From Actinomycetes bacterium (GTDB taxonomy: Bacteria > Actinomycetota > Acidimicrobiia > Acidimicrobiales > RAAP-2), in the NCBI GenBank assembly GCA_021791845.1, contig JAJYVT010000007.1, positions 1-64,000 of the forward strand: a DNA stretch of 64,000 nt, in the 5' to 3' direction. Numbering within the stretch: the stretch's first letter is position 1; the number at the start of each line of letters is the position of its first letter. The notes below the pieces were generated by a model, which was not told the DNA's origin, ran no database searches, and saw only the letters and a list, made by a program, of their open reading frames with translations. The translations under genes were made by a program, and so were the position numbers. Positions 32,976 through 42,861 of this stretch are shown piece after piece.

Positions 32976-33856
32976 CCGGCGTCGTTGGGGTGGAGGTTGT
33001 GCTCGCTGGTGCACATCCACGTGAGGGCACAGACGCGCCCCACGCCGGCGGCAACGGTGCCGTAGCCCGGTAGCTGTACCGGGGTCTTGTCGTCTGTGGC
33101 ATAGGTTGCCGGCACGTCGGCCACGAGCGCGCCGGCCCCCGTGTAGATGGCGGCCAGCTCGCTGTTCATCTGGTCGATCACGGTCTCGCTGGCCAGGGCG
33201 AAGGAGGAGTGGCCGCGCAGCGTCTCCGCCAGGTACGGGTCGCTGTGCTCGAGGCCGACGATGAGCATGTGCGGACCGCCGGCGGCGCGGAGCCGGCGAA
33301 GGATCACCGGCAGGCTGGTGCCGATCTGCTGGAGCCCGGTGCTCACGCACGCCTGGTCCACCGAGTCGTGCCGAAGGCACGGCCAGACGTCGTTGAAGCC
33401 GAGGTCCACGGTGACGAGCACGGTGCGGCCGTGCCGCTGGCGGATGAGCTCCACCGCTGTCGCCACCTCGGAGCCCTGCGGGTAGTGGCAGCGCGCCGGG
33501 CCGCCGGCGCTGGTGACGCCGGGCAGCCCCGGGCTCTCGCCCGTGAGCGCGGCCACCGAGTTGATGCCCGGGCACCCGAGCTCGATCAGCGCCAGGCCGG
33601 GCCAGCGGCGGGCCTCGGTGCGAGCGAGGTCCTCGGCGTAGCCGCGCCCGCTCGGCGCGCCGTGCCGCTGACCGGGGACGGGCTGGTAGCCGACGGCCTC
33701 CGACGCCCCCACGGCGACGTAATAGGCGGGGGCGACCACCTTCACCCCGGAGCGCAGGGCGCCCGCCGTCGGCGCCGCTGCCACCGCGGCCACGGCCATC
33801 GCCGTCCCCAGCGCCGCCGCCGCGGCGACGCTCAGCACCCTCCGGGTGATCCCCAC
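32912..33856 (-). CDS. Secreted SGNH/GDSL-type hydrolase
   Basis: This 314-residue protein has a signal peptide (MGITRRVLSVAAAAALG and following Ala-rich core, cleavage near residue 33) and an SGNH fold: block I YVAVGASEAVGYQP with the nucleophile Ser in GAS rather than GDS, block III VDLGFNDV (Asn) and block V HNLHPNDAGYRAIADA (His). Two or three disulfides are possible (ELGCPG, ARCHY, CLRH, QAC, VCALTWMC). It probably cleaves an ester outside the membrane, for instance an acyl group placed by the neighbouring acyltransferases; that pairing is inference. The ATG/GTG region at 33856 is divergent from the mutase gene. Confidence 0.85.
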   Translation of the reverse strand: MGITRRVLSVAAAAALGTAMAVAAVAAAPTAGALRSGVKVVAPAYYVAVGASEAVGYQPVPGQRHGAPSGRGYAEDLARTEARRWPGLALIELGCPGINSVAALTGESPGLPGVTSAGGPARCHYPQGSEVATAVELIRQRHGRTVLVTVDLGFNDVWPCLRHDSVDQACVSTGLQQIGTSLPVILRRLRAAGGPHMLIVGLEHSDPYLAETLRGHSSFALASETVIDQMNSELAAIYTGAGALVADVPATYATDDKTPVQLPGYGTVAAGVGRVCALTWMCTSEHNLHPNDAGYRAIADAVAAAIATAPVLGS

Positions 33857-33954
33857 GCCGGGAACGGTAGCGGCGCCCGGGACGGAAATTGGCGCAGGGC
33901 TCGTTGCCCCCGCCCGGTGGTGGTCGGGGGGCGCCTCCCGTAGCCTGGTGGGCC

Positions 33955-35541
33955 ATGGAGCCCTCGTCAGGTCGCCGAACGGACTCGGGCATCGAGGTGC
34001 AGCCGGTGTACACCGCCGGGGACCTCGCCGGATGGGACCCGGCGGTCCAGCTGGGCGTGCCGGGCGCCTTCCCCTACACGCGAGGGGTGCATCCCGAGAT
34101 GTACCGGCGCCGGCTGTGGACCATGCGCCAGTACGCCGGGTTCGGGACCGCCGAGGCCACCAACGAGCGGTTCAAGTTCCTCCTCGAGCACGGCCAGACG
34201 GGCCTCTCGTGCGCCTTCGACCTGCCGACCCAGATGGGGTACGACTCGGACCATCCCCGCGCCGAGGGCGAAGTTGGCAAGGTGGGCGTGGCCATCGACT
34301 CGCTGGCCGACATGCGGCTCCTGCTGGCGGGGCTGCCGCTCGACTCCGTCACGACCTCGATGACCATCAACGCCACGGCCGCGGTCCTGCTCCTGCTGTA
34401 CCAGCTGGTGGCGGAGGAGCAGGGCGTGGCGGGCGACCGGCTGGGCGGCACCGTGCAGAACGACATCTTGAAGGAGTACGTGGCGCGGGGCACCTACATC
34501 TATCCGCCGCGCCCCTCGATGCGCCTGATCGTGGACACCTTCGCCTACTGCCGCGACCACCTGCCGAACTGGAACACCATCTCCATCTCCGGCTACCACA
34601 TCCGGGAGGCGGGGGCGACGGCCGTCCAAGAGGTGGCGTTCACGCTGGCCGACGGCATCGCCTACGTGGACGCCGCCCTGGCCGCCGGCCTCGACGTGGA
34701 CGACTTCGCCCCCCGCCTTTCCTTCTTCTTCAACGCCCACAACAACCTCTTCGAGGAGGTGGCCAAGTTCCGGGCCGCCCGGCGGATGTGGGCCCGCATC
34801 ATGGCCGAGCGGTTCGGCGCCGCCAACGAGCGGTCGAAGGTGCTGCGGTTCCACACCCAGACGGGCGGCTCGACGCTGACGGCCCAGCAACCGGAGAACA
34901 ACATCGTGCGGGTCACCCTCCAGGCGCTGGCGGCGGCCATGGGCGGGACCCAGAGCCTCCACACCAACGGGTTCGACGAGGCTCTCGGGCTCCCGACCAC
35001 CCGGGCCGCCAAGATCGCGCTCCGCACCCAGCAGATCGTCGGGTACGAGTCCGGGGTGGCCGACACGGCCGACCCGCTGGGCGGGTCCTACTACGTCGAG
35101 CGCCTCACCAACGAGGTGGAGGCGGCGGCGACCGCCTACCTCGACCGCATCGAGGAGATGGGCGGGGCGGTGGCGGCCATCGAGGCCGGGTACCTCCAGG
35201 AGGAGATCGAGGGTGCCGCCTACGCCTACGCCAAGGCCGTGGACGACGGCGAGAAGGTCGTGGTGGGCGTGAACCGCTTCGTGGACGACACGGCGGAGCC
35301 GGTCGAGGTGTTCCCGATCGACGCCGCGCTCCAGCGGGAGCAGGTCCAGCGCCTGGCCCGGGTGCGCGCCGAGCGGGACCAGGCCGGTGTGGACGCCGCC
35401 CTGGCCGACGTGCGGGCCGCGGCCCGGGGAACCCGGAACATCCTCGTGCCCATGAAGGAGGCGCTCCGTCGCATGGCCACGCTCGGCGAGGTGTCCGACG
35501 CGCTGCGCGACGAGTGGGGGGTGCACCGGCCGGGGGCGTGA
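33955..35541 (+). CDS. Acyl-CoA mutase large subunit (methylmalonyl-CoA mutase type, no B12 domain)
   Basis: This 528-residue protein is the TIM-barrel catalytic part of the methylmalonyl/isobutyryl-CoA mutase family: [76 protein letters not shown] and [15 protein letters not shown]. The cobalamin-binding domain is absent, so a separate small subunit must be encoded elsewhere. A TAGCCT box at 33941-33946 ends 8 nt before the ATG at 33955 and no SD is visible, so the message is probably leaderless. With the biotin carboxylase fusion downstream it fits propionyl-CoA/methylmalonyl-CoA metabolism, but the family also includes other branched acyl-CoA mutases. Confidence 0.9.
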   Translation: MEPSSGRRTDSGIEVQPVYTAGDLAGWDPAVQLGVPGAFPYTRGVHPEMYRRRLWTMRQYAGFGTAEATNERFKFLLEHGQTGLSCAFDLPTQMGYDSDHPRAEGEVGKVGVAIDSLADMRLLLAGLPLDSVTTSMTINATAAVLLLLYQLVAEEQGVAGDRLGGTVQNDILKEYVARGTYIYPPRPSMRLIVDTFAYCRDHLPNWNTISISGYHIREAGATAVQEVAFTLADGIAYVDAALAAGLDVDDFAPRLSFFFNAHNNLFEEVAKFRAARRMWARIMAERFGAANERSKVLRFHTQTGGSTLTAQQPENNIVRVTLQALAAAMGGTQSLHTNGFDEALGLPTTRAAKIALRTQQIVGYESGVADTADPLGGSYYVERLTNEVEAAATAYLDRIEEMGGAVAAIEAGYLQEEIEGAAYAYAKAVDDGEKVVVGVNRFVDDTAEPVEVFPIDAALQREQVQRLARVRAERDQAGVDAALADVRAAARGTRNILVPMKEALRRMATLGEVSDALRDEWGVHRPGA

Positions 35542-35546
35542 GCGTC

Positions 35547-35562
35547 CGCCCGTCTCCGGGCG
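35547..35562. terminator. Hairpin after the mutase gene
   Basis: CGCCCG (35547-35552), TCTC loop, CGGGCG (35557-35562) lies 6 nt after the mutase stop and before the convergent tricorn gene end at 35585. Short but stable. Confidence 0.45.
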
Positions 35563-35584
35563 TGCCCGGGACGGCGCGGCGGGA

Positions 35585-38500
35585 TCAGGACCGTGGGGGG
35601 AGGGCGGGGAGCGAGCGGTCGGGGCGGTCGTCGCGCCGGGGAGGGCGAGCGGCGCCCCGCTCCTCGATGGCGGCGAGCACGAGGCCGATGGCCGTCTCGA
35701 GCTGCGGGTCCCGTCCCGCCGCCCAGTCGTGCGGTGCGATGGAGACCTCGACGTCGGGGTCCACGCCGTGGTTCTCCACCGTCCACCCGGCGCCGCCCTC
35801 GAACCAGAAGGCGTACCGCGGCTGGGTCACCCCCGTCCCGTCGACCAGGTGGTAGCGCAGGTCGATGCCGATCACCCCGCCCCAGGTGCGGGTGCCGACG
35901 AGCGGCCCGAGGTCGCGTTGACGGAACCCCATCGAGACGATGTCCCCGTCGGAGCCGGCGTGCTGGTCGCAGAGGCCCACCATCGGGCCGCGGGGCGCGT
36001 CGACGGGGTACGTCATGGCCTCGAAGCCTCGGGGGTTGTCCCAGGCCGTCACCTTGCCGGAGAGGCGCTCGAGGACGAGCTCGGACGTGTGCCCGCCCCG
36101 GTTGCCCCGGAAGTCGCACAGCAGCCCGTCGAAGCTCGTCTCGATCCGCAGGTCCCGGTGGAGCTCGCCCCAACCGGGCGACTGCATGTCGGGGACGTGC
36201 AGGTACCCCACCCGGCCCCCGGTGCGCGTCCGCACCTCGGCCCGGGTGGCGGCCACCCAGGCGTGGTACCGGAGGGGTCGCTCGTCGGCGAGCGGGGTGA
36301 CGGCGAGCCGCCGTCGCTCGCCGCCGTCGCCTCGAAGGCCGACCTCGACCACCTTGCCGGCGCTGCCGACGAGCAGCGGCCCGGGTCCGGTCACGGGGTC
36401 GACGGGCCGGCCGTCGATCGACTCCACCACGTCGCCGACGCGTGCGCCGACGGGCTCCAGCGGCGAGCGCGCGCCGGGCACGGAGGGCTCGGAGACGGGC
36501 ATGGCGGCGATGCGCCAGCGGCCGTCGGCGTCCCGGCGGAGGTCGACGCCCAGATGGCCCATGCGCTGCGGCGGAGGCGGCGGGGTGGGCGGCCCCGTCC
36601 ACACGTAGGCGTGCGAGGTGCCCAGCTCCCCTTGGAGCTCCCAGAGGAGGTCGTGCAGCTCGTCCCGCGTCGCCACCCGCCCGGCCAGCGGGCGGTAGTG
36701 CGCCACCACCTCGCCCCAGTCGACCCCGGCCATGTCCTCCACCCAGAAGTGGTGGCGCATGAGCCGGGCCGCCTCCTCGTACATCTGGACCCACTCCGCC
36801 GCCGGGTCGACCGTCACCCGCACCCGGCCGAGGTCGAGCTCGAACGGCCCGCGAGGGTCGGCGCCGCCGGGCGGTGGCCCGTCGGACGGCTGCACCCTGA
36901 ACGTCGTGTCCCGTTGGACCACGAGGGTGGTGCCGTCGCCGGACGCCTCGACGCCGTCGGCCTCCTCGGCCAGCGTCTCGACCTTGCCGGTGGCGAAGTC
37001 CAGCCGCTGGAGGCGCCCCTTGGCCGCCTCGGCGAACGGCTCGACCCGGTCCTCACCCAGCTCCCCGGCGACGGGCAGCGAACGCCAGACCAGCCCGCCG
37101 GTGACCGCCCGCAGGTCGGCCAGCCTCCCGGCGGCGACGGGCAGCTCGACCAGCCGGTCGGTGAGCCCCTCGAGCTCCACGACCGTCTCGGCCCCGTGGT
37201 CGCCGTCGGGCCGGGCCCCGGCGGCCCCGGCGGCCCCGGCCGCTCCGGTCCCGACCGCCCCGGTCCCGGGCGCCCCGGTCCCGGGCGCTCCGGTCCCGAC
37301 CGCCCCGGTCCCGACCGCTCCGGTCCCGGGCGCTCCGGCGCCCGCGGCCTCCCATGGCAGGGCGCGCCCTGTTGCCTGCGGCGCCAGCGGCCCCGGGGTG
37401 CCGGCAGCCAGCCGCAGCAGGTACGGCCGCGTCGCGGCGGGGAACGCCAGGTCGAATCGGAGCTGGTCGTAGACCGGGTCGAAGGTCCGGCGCGAGAGGA
37501 AGGCCAGGTAGCGCCCGTCGGGCGTGAACGCCGGCTCTCGGTCGTGGAAGCGCAGCGGCGTGGCCTCGTGGACCGTGCCGGCGGCCACGTCGGCCAGCTT
37601 GATCTGGCAGAGCCCGGCCTCGTCGCCCCTCGGTCCTGCCGCCGCCCATGCCAGCCATCGCGAGTCGGGGGAGAAGCACAGGCCGCTGGCGATGTCGAAA
37701 GGCGATCGGTCGAGCTCGCGGGTCTCGCCCCCTGCCACTTGCGTGATGCGCACCGCCCCGTCGCCGCCGGCGGTCGCGACCCAGGCGCCGTCGGGGGAGG
37801 CGGCCAGTCCGACCACGTGGCCGAGCGTCCCTCCGGCCAGCCGGCGGCGGCCGCTCCCGTCGTGGGCGGCGACCTCCAGCGCATCCTCGCCGTCCGCATC
37901 GGTCACCCAGACCACCGCCGCGTCACCGAGCGGCGTGGTGAAGCGGGCCCGGGCCGCGCCCCCGGGCGAGAGGACCCGCGCCGGCCCGCCGCGGTGGGTG
38001 CACCAGACGGCCGCGCCGCGGACGTCGAGCGCGCTCGCCCGCCCGGTCCTGTCGGGCGACAGGCGACCGACGCTGCGTGCGGCGTCCAAAGGGTACGGGG
38101 TGCGCCCGTGGCGCTCGGACGTCAGCCGGATGTCGAGCCGCCGGGGCGCCGAGGTCGGGGCAAGTGTCTCGAGCAGCCAGAGGTCGCCGAAGCAGCCGTA
38201 GACGAGCCGGTCGCCGTCACCGTCGGCGTCGGCGTCGCGGGCGTAGGCGCGGTCGTGGTCGGTGTGCCGGCGCAGGTCGCGGCCGTCGGGTGTGAGGGAG
38301 TAGACGTTGCTCCATCCCTCGTGGTCGGAGAGGAAGACCACCCGGTCGCCCCACCACTGGGGGTCCTCGATCTGGCCGCCGAGGTCGGTCGCAAAGGGCT
38401 CGAAGCGCCCGTGGCCGCCGGGGTCGATCCACGCCTTGCCGGCCGTCCCGCCCCGGTAGCGCTTCCAGCTCCAAGCGCCGAGCCGGGTCTGGTCGGCGCC

Positions 38501-38944
38501 CAGGACCACGCCGCCCCCGGGGGACACCGAGATCGCCGAGATCGGGCCGTACGGGAGCCGCTCCGGCGTGCCGCCGCCGAGCGGCAGGGCCCACGCCCAC
38601 GTGTGCCAGGGGAACGGCTGGCCGGTGGCGCTGGCCGCGATCACCGTGTCGGCGCCCCGCCAACCGAGGACGGTGGTCCGGTCGTCGCCCCACCACGTCA
38701 GCCGCCGTGGCTCCCCGGCCTCGAGCTCGGCGACCCAGACTTCTGGTCGGCCGGCGGCATCCGAGGACCACGCCACCCTCTGCCCGTCGGGTGAGAGCTT
38801 CGGGGTCCGGACGGTCGCTCGCTCGGCGCCCAGGCGCCACGCCGTCTGCTCCTCGATCGAGCCGACCCAGAGGTCGTCGTCGGAGACGAAGACCAGGCGG
38901 TCGCCGCGGAGCGTCGGAAAGCGGAGATAGGCGGGGGACGGCAC
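35585..38944 (-). CDS. Tricorn-type protease (S41 family)
   Basis: This 1119-residue protein has the tricorn layout: N-terminal six- and seven-bladed propellers with TolB/WD40-like blades (LSPDGQRVAWSSDA, FSPDSRWLAWAAA, FTPDGRYLAFLSRRT), a linker, the C1 helical domain, a PDZ domain (GARVGDVVESIDGRPVDP) and the C-terminal S41 catalytic domain (YLHVPDM, DFRGNRGGHTSE and the nucleophile Ser in DQHAGSDGDIV). It degrades peptides released by the proteasome or other proteases. The GTG at 38944 has GGGAGG within the end of the M20 gene, so the two are co-transcribed. A low-complexity GTGAP/GTGAV repeat linker (about residues 535-575) is an insertion between propeller and catalytic parts. Confidence 0.9.
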   Translation of the reverse strand: MPSPAYLRFPTLRGDRLVFVSDDDLWVGSIEEQTAWRLGAERATVRTPKLSPDGQRVAWSSDAAGRPEVWVAELEAGEPRRLTWWGDDRTTVLGWRGADTVIAASATGQPFPWHTWAWALPLGGGTPERLPYGPISAISVSPGGGVVLGADQTRLGAWSWKRYRGGTAGKAWIDPGGHGRFEPFATDLGGQIEDPQWWGDRVVFLSDHEGWSNVYSLTPDGRDLRRHTDHDRAYARDADADGDGDRLVYGCFGDLWLLETLAPTSAPRRLDIRLTSERHGRTPYPLDAARSVGRLSPDRTGRASALDVRGAAVWCTHRGGPARVLSPGGAARARFTTPLGDAAVVWVTDADGEDALEVAAHDGSGRRRLAGGTLGHVVGLAASPDGAWVATAGGDGAVRITQVAGGETRELDRSPFDIASGLCFSPDSRWLAWAAAGPRGDEAGLCQIKLADVAAGTVHEATPLRFHDREPAFTPDGRYLAFLSRRTFDPVYDQLRFDLAFPAATRPYLLRLAAGTPGPLAPQATGRALPWEAAGAGAPGTGAVGTGAVGTGAPGTGAPGTGAVGTGAAGAAGAAGARPDGDHGAETVVELEGLTDRLVELPVAAGRLADLRAVTGGLVWRSLPVAGELGEDRVEPFAEAAKGRLQRLDFATGKVETLAEEADGVEASGDGTTLVVQRDTTFRVQPSDGPPPGGADPRGPFELDLGRVRVTVDPAAEWVQMYEEAARLMRHHFWVEDMAGVDWGEVVAHYRPLAGRVATRDELHDLLWELQGELGTSHAYVWTGPPTPPPPPQRMGHLGVDLRRDADGRWRIAAMPVSEPSVPGARSPLEPVGARVGDVVESIDGRPVDPVTGPGPLLVGSAGKVVEVGLRGDGGERRRLAVTPLADERPLRYHAWVAATRAEVRTRTGGRVGYLHVPDMQSPGWGELHRDLRIETSFDGLLCDFRGNRGGHTSELVLERLSGKVTAWDNPRGFEAMTYPVDAPRGPMVGLCDQHAGSDGDIVSMGFRQRDLGPLVGTRTWGGVIGIDLRYHLVDGTGVTQPRYAFWFEGGAGWTVENHGVDPDVEVSIAPHDWAAGRDPQLETAIGLVLAAIEERGAARPPRRDDRPDRSLPALPPRS
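37245..37334. repeat. 15-bp in-frame tandem repeat in tricorn protease gene
   Basis: Six copies of CCGGTCCCG-(ACCGCC or GGCGCY) lie in a row and encode, on the minus strand, alternating APGTG and AVGTG pentapeptides. Shorter GGCCCCGGC repeats adjoin on the left. Confidence 0.9.
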
Positions 38945-38950
38945 GGCCCG

Positions 38951-40123
38951 TCAGCCTCCCACGAGGTGGGCGCGGATCCCGGGCTGGGTGGCGGCGTCGA
39001 CGGCCGTCCAGGCCAGCGCGACCGCGCCGTCATGGACGGCCGCGTCGGCGGAAGCGGTGACGCAGGCGGCGGCGAACTCGGGCTGGTGGTTCACCGCCCC
39101 GTGGGCGTCGACCGCGATGAGCGGGTGGATGGTGGGCACGGCCAGGGAGACGTTGGCCATGTCGGTCGAGAGGGTGGGCGGCGGCACGCCCGCGTCGTCG
39201 TCGACGAACCGCCGGCCGAGGGCCTCGGCGTTGGCCCGGTAGGCGGCGAGCAGGAGAGGGTCGCTCTCCATGTGCGAGTACACCGGCGACAGCTCGTCGA
39301 ACCCCACCGAGGTGCCGGTGGCGAGGGCGCCCGCCCGGAAGCAGTCCCGGACCCGGGGGTCGAGACGCCCGAGGCCGTCCAGGGTCAGGGACCGGCACAT
39401 GAAGCGGCCGCGCACGAGGGACGGGACCACGTTCGCGGCCGTGCCACCCTCCAGGACCACGCCGTGCACCTGGTCACCGGGGGGCAGATGCTGGCGAAGG
39501 AGGCCGATGCCGACCTCGGACACCGTCATGGCGTCCAGGGCGTTCACCCCCTCCCACGGGGCCGCCGAGGCATGTGCCTCCTTCCCGCGGAACGTCACGT
39601 CGAAGTGCGAGACGGCGAGGCACGTGGCCGCCAGCCGCTCCGTCGGCCACGGGTGCACCATCATCGCCGCGTGGACGCCCTCGAAGGCCCCCTGCTCGAG
39701 CATGGTCACCTTGCCCCCGGCGCCCTCCTCGCCCGGCGTGCCGAGGACGAGCACCGTGAGCCCGAGCTCGTCGGCCACCCGGGCCAGGGCGGCGCCGGCG
39801 CCGACGGCGGCGGCGGCGATGACGTTGTGGCCGCAGGCGTGGCCGACGCCGGGCAGGGCGTCGTACTCGGCGCACACGGCCACCACCAGCGGGCCGGTCC
39901 CGGCCCGGGCCACGAAGGCCGTGGGCAGGCCGAAGACACCCTCGGTGATCTCGAACCCGGCGTCGAAGCCTCGCAGCGCCGACGCCACCGCGGCGGCCGA
40001 CCGCTCCTCGGCGAGCGACAGCTCCGGATGTGCGTGCAGGTCGTGGCTCAGGTCGACGAGCGCGTCCATGCGTCCGGCCACGACCGAGGCGGCCCGTTGC
40101 TTGACCGAGGCCGGATCGGTCAC
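38951..40123 (-). CDS. M20-family amidohydrolase (AbgB/p-aminobenzoyl-glutamate hydrolase-like)
   Basis: This 390-residue metallopeptidase has LSHDLHAHPELSLAEERSAA at the N-terminus, the metal-binding blocks CAEYDALPGVGHACGHNV and GTPGEEGAGGK, MMVHPW, a dimerisation domain and a final TIHPLIAVDAHGAVNHQPEFA. The Cys in GHACGHN and the HxW pattern fit the M20D amidohydrolase branch, which removes acyl or amide groups from amino acids. The GTG at 40123 overlaps the stop of the biotin carboxylase gene by one base (TAGTG). It forms a unit with the upstream carboxylase and downstream tricorn gene. The substrate is unknown. Confidence 0.88.
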   Translation of the reverse strand: MTDPASVKQRAASVVAGRMDALVDLSHDLHAHPELSLAEERSAAAVASALRGFDAGFEITEGVFGLPTAFVARAGTGPLVVAVCAEYDALPGVGHACGHNVIAAAAVGAGAALARVADELGLTVLVLGTPGEEGAGGKVTMLEQGAFEGVHAAMMVHPWPTERLAATCLAVSHFDVTFRGKEAHASAAPWEGVNALDAMTVSEVGIGLLRQHLPPGDQVHGVVLEGGTAANVVPSLVRGRFMCRSLTLDGLGRLDPRVRDCFRAGALATGTSVGFDELSPVYSHMESDPLLLAAYRANAEALGRRFVDDDAGVPPPTLSTDMANVSLAVPTIHPLIAVDAHGAVNHQPEFAAACVTASADAAVHDGAVALAWTAVDAATQPGIRAHLVGG

Positions 40124-41916
40124 TACTCGATCACGGCGACGACGTCGCCGCCGCCCACCGCGTCGCCGGCGGCCACCCGCACCTCGGACACCGTGCCGTC
40201 GCGCTCGGCGTTGATGGCGTTCTCCATCTTCATGGCCTCGAGGATGCAGACGGTCTGCCCGGCCTCCACGGTGTCGCCCACCGACACCAGCACCTTCACG
40301 ATCGTCCCCTGCATGGGCACGGTCACCGAGCCCGAGCCCGACGCCGCGCCGGCATGGTGGGCCTGGCGCTGGCGGGCGCGGGGCCCGGCACCCCCGGCCG
40401 CTCCGGCGGCGCCTCCGTCCCCTGCCGTCCCGGCCGGGACCCACAGCTTGAGGGCATACCGCCGGCCGTCGACCTCGGCCGTCACCTCCCGCAGCACCCG
40501 CTCCTCGACGCCGCCCCCCCCGGTGTCGCCGGCATCGCCGGCGGCACCGGGGGGATTGGCGGCGCCGACCGACGACAGGTCCAGGGTCTCCTCCACCCAT
40601 TTGGTCGAGTGGCGGGCCTCGGCGAAGTCGGGATGCTCCAGGATCGCCACGTCGGCCGGGATGGTGGTGGCCACGCCTTCGATCCGGGTCTCCTCCAAGG
40701 CCCGGAGCATTCGGCGGCGGGCCAGGTCCCGGTCCTCGGCCCACACCACCAGCTTGGCCACCAGGTTGTCGTAGTACTGGCTGACGGTGTCGCCGGCGGC
40801 GTAGCCCGCGTCGAGCCGGACGCCGGGACCGGCCGGCGGGTCGAAGGCGGTGACGGTGCCCGGCGAGGGGGTGAACCGGCCACCCGCGGGGTCCTCGGCG
40901 TTGATCCGCACCTCGATGGCGTTGCCCCGGCGCTCGATGTCGTCCTGGCCGAAGGGGATTCGCTCGCCGGCGGCCACCCGGAGCTGCCAGGCGACGAGGT
41001 CGAGGCCGGTGACCAGCTCGGTCACCGGGTGCTCCACCTGCAGCCGGGTGTTCATCTCGAGGAAGAAGAACTCGCCGTCCTGGTAGAGGAACTCCACCGT
41101 GCCCGCGTTCACGTACCCGCAGGCCGCCGACACCTTGACCGCCGCCTCGCCCATCGCCCGACGGACGTCATCGGGGAAGGCAGGGGCGGGGGACTCCTCG
41201 ATCAGCTTCTGGTGCCGTCGCTGGGCGGAGCAGTCGCGCTCGCCCAGCCACAGCACGGTCCCGTGCGTATCGGCCAGCACCTGCATCTCGATGTGCCGTG
41301 GCCACGACAGGTAGCGCTCGACGTACACCTCGGGCCGGCCGAAGTAGGCCTGCGCCTCGCGCTGTGCCGACTCCAGGGCCTCGGCGGCCTCGGCCGCGGA
41401 CCGCACCACGCGCATGCCCCGACCGCCCCCGCCGAAGGCGGCTTTGATCGCCACCGGCCACCCGTGCTCCTCGCCGAAGGTCACCACCTCGGCGGCGTCG
41501 GTGAGGGGCTCGGAGCGCCCCGGCACGCCCGCCACCCCGGCCTCGGCGGCGGCCAGCCGCGAGCTGATCTTGTCGCCCATGACCTCCATGGCCTCGGGCG
41601 GCGGCCCGACGAACGTGACGCCCTGCCCGGTGACGGCCCGGGCGAAGTCGGCGTTCTCCGAGAAGAAGCCGTACCCGGGGTGGACGGCGTCGGCCCCGCT
41701 CCGCTCGATCGCGGTGAGGATGGCCCCGGTGTTGAGGTAGCTCTCGGCGGCCGTCTGCCCCCCGAGGGCGTAGGCCTCGTCGGCCATGCGCACGTGCATG
41801 GCCTCTCGGTCCAGGTCGGAGTACACGGCGACGGTGGCGATGCCGAGCTCGCGGCAGGTCCGCATGACCCGCACGGCGATCTCGCCGCGGTTGGCGATGA
41901 GCACCTTGTCCAGCAC
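40123..41916 (-). CDS. accA3: Acyl-CoA carboxylase alpha subunit (biotin carboxylase-BCCP fusion)
   Basis: This 597-residue protein has a biotin carboxylase N-domain ([21 protein letters not shown]), ATP-grasp with [39 protein letters not shown] and [16 protein letters not shown], the C-terminal carboxylase domain, and a biotinyl domain with the biotin-accepting Lys563 in EAMKMEN. A Gly/Ala-rich linker (residues about 490-525) joins the halves. It carboxylates biotin for an acetyl-/propionyl-CoA carboxylase whose beta subunit is elsewhere. The GTG at 41916 matches the usual [12 protein letters not shown] start; a GTG at 41925 is possible. It is divergent from the biotin ligase, a sensible functional pairing. 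Confidence 0.92.
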   Translation of the reverse strand: MLDKVLIANRGEIAVRVMRTCRELGIATVAVYSDLDREAMHVRMADEAYALGGQTAAESYLNTGAILTAIERSGADAVHPGYGFFSENADFARAVTGQGVTFVGPPPEAMEVMGDKISSRLAAAEAGVAGVPGRSEPLTDAAEVVTFGEEHGWPVAIKAAFGGGGRGMRVVRSAAEAAEALESAQREAQAYFGRPEVYVERYLSWPRHIEMQVLADTHGTVLWLGERDCSAQRRHQKLIEESPAPAFPDDVRRAMGEAAVKVSAACGYVNAGTVEFLYQDGEFFFLEMNTRLQVEHPVTELVTGLDLVAWQLRVAAGERIPFGQDDIERRGNAIEVRINAEDPAGGRFTPSPGTVTAFDPPAGPGVRLDAGYAAGDTVSQYYDNLVAKLVVWAEDRDLARRRMLRALEETRIEGVATTIPADVAILEHPDFAEARHSTKWVEETLDLSSVGAANPPGAAGDAGDTGGGGVEERVLREVTAEVDGRRYALKLWVPAGTAGDGGAAGAAGGAGPRARQRQAHHAGAASGSGSVTVPMQGTIVKVLVSVGDTVEAGQTVCILEAMKMENAINAERDGTVSEVRVAAGDAVGGGDVVAVIE

Positions 41917-41939
41917 GGTTCCCACACTTGCACGCCGCC

Positions 41940-41945
41940 TAGGGT
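41940..41945 (+). promoter_or_regulatory. -10 box TAGGGT for leaderless birA
   Basis: TAGGGT ends 7 nt before the ATG at 41953 and no SD is present in the 7 nt GACCGCC between them. Confidence 0.5.
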
Positions 41946-41952
41946 GACCGCC

Positions 41953-42828
41953 ATGACGGAGCTCCGCTGGGACGTGCGGCGCTTCGCCACACTCCCGTCG
42001 ACCAACGACTGGTTGCTGGCCCAGGCGCGCGCCGGCGCCCGGGCCGGGACGGTGGCGGTGGCGGACCACCAGCGTGCCGGCCGGGGCCGGCTCGGTCGGC
42101 GCTGGGAGGCCCCCCCGGGCACGAGCCTGCTCGTCTCGGTGCTGCTTCGGCCCCTGGCCCCGCTGGACGAGCTCTATCCGGTCACGGCCGCGGTGGCCCT
42201 GGCCGCCGCCGACGCCTGCGCCGAGGTGGCGGGCGTGGCACCCAGGGTCAAGTGGCCCAACGACCTGCTGGTGGACGAGCGGAAGCTGGCCGGCGTGCTG
42301 GCCGAGTCCGACGCCGCCGCACCGGGCGGGCGGGCGGGGTCCGTCGCCGTGGTCGTCGGTCTCGGTTGCAACGTCAACTGGGACGGACCGGAAGGGGCGA
42401 CCTCGCTCCGGCGGGCTTCGGGGCGCGAGGTGGACCGGGAGGCCCTCTTGACGGCCTTCCTGGGGGCGCTCGCCCGCCGGGCCGGGTCCCTCGACGAGGT
42501 CGCCGGGAGGCGGTCGGTGCTGGAGGAGCTCCGCCGTCGCTGTGCCACCCTGGGGCGCTGCGTGCGGGCGACCATCGGCGCAGGCGGGGGCGCGGCCGAG
42601 CGCACGGGCGTTGCCGTCGCCATCGACGAGGGCGGCCGGCTGCTCGTCGAGCACGACGGGACCACGACGGCTCTCGCCGCCGGCGACGTCGTGCACCTCC
42701 GGTCGCTCGCCGCACCCGCCACCCGCCACGACCCCGGCACCTCCGGCGACCCCGGCACCTCCCGCGACCCCGGCACCTCCGGCGACCCCGGCACCTCCCG
42801 CGACCCCGGCGCACCCGACCCCCGGTAA
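41953..42828 (+). CDS. birA: Biotin--[acetyl-CoA carboxylase] ligase
   Basis: This 291-residue ligase lacks the N-terminal DNA-binding domain of E. coli BirA (group I ligase). Catalytic features are [16 protein letters not shown], the biotinyl-AMP loop [19 protein letters not shown] and [20 protein letters not shown], followed by GLGCNVNW and a C-terminal SH3-like domain ending [10 protein letters not shown]. It biotinylates the carboxylase encoded divergently at 41916. After the domain the protein ends in an odd tail of five D-P-G-T-S-(G/R) repeats made by an 18-bp minisatellite; without the tail it would be the usual length of about 260 residues. Confidence 0.92.
   Translation: MTELRWDVRRFATLPSTNDWLLAQARAGARAGTVAVADHQRAGRGRLGRRWEAPPGTSLLVSVLLRPLAPLDELYPVTAAVALAAADACAEVAGVAPRVKWPNDLLVDERKLAGVLAESDAAAPGGRAGSVAVVVGLGCNVNWDGPEGATSLRRASGREVDREALLTAFLGALARRAGSLDEVAGRRSVLEELRRRCATLGRCVRATIGAGGGAAERTGVAVAIDEGGRLLVEHDGTTTALAAGDVVHLRSLAAPATRHDPGTSGDPGTSRDPGTSGDPGTSRDPGAPDPR
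42729..42818. repeat. 18-bp in-frame tandem repeat at the 3' end of birA
   Basis: Five copies of CGACCCCGGCACCTCCSG (last one divergent) encode D-P-G-T-S-G/R repeats just before the stop codon at 42826-42828. Confidence 0.9.
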
Positions 42829-42861
42829 CCCCCGGCGACCACCGGGTAGGCTTCGCCAGCC

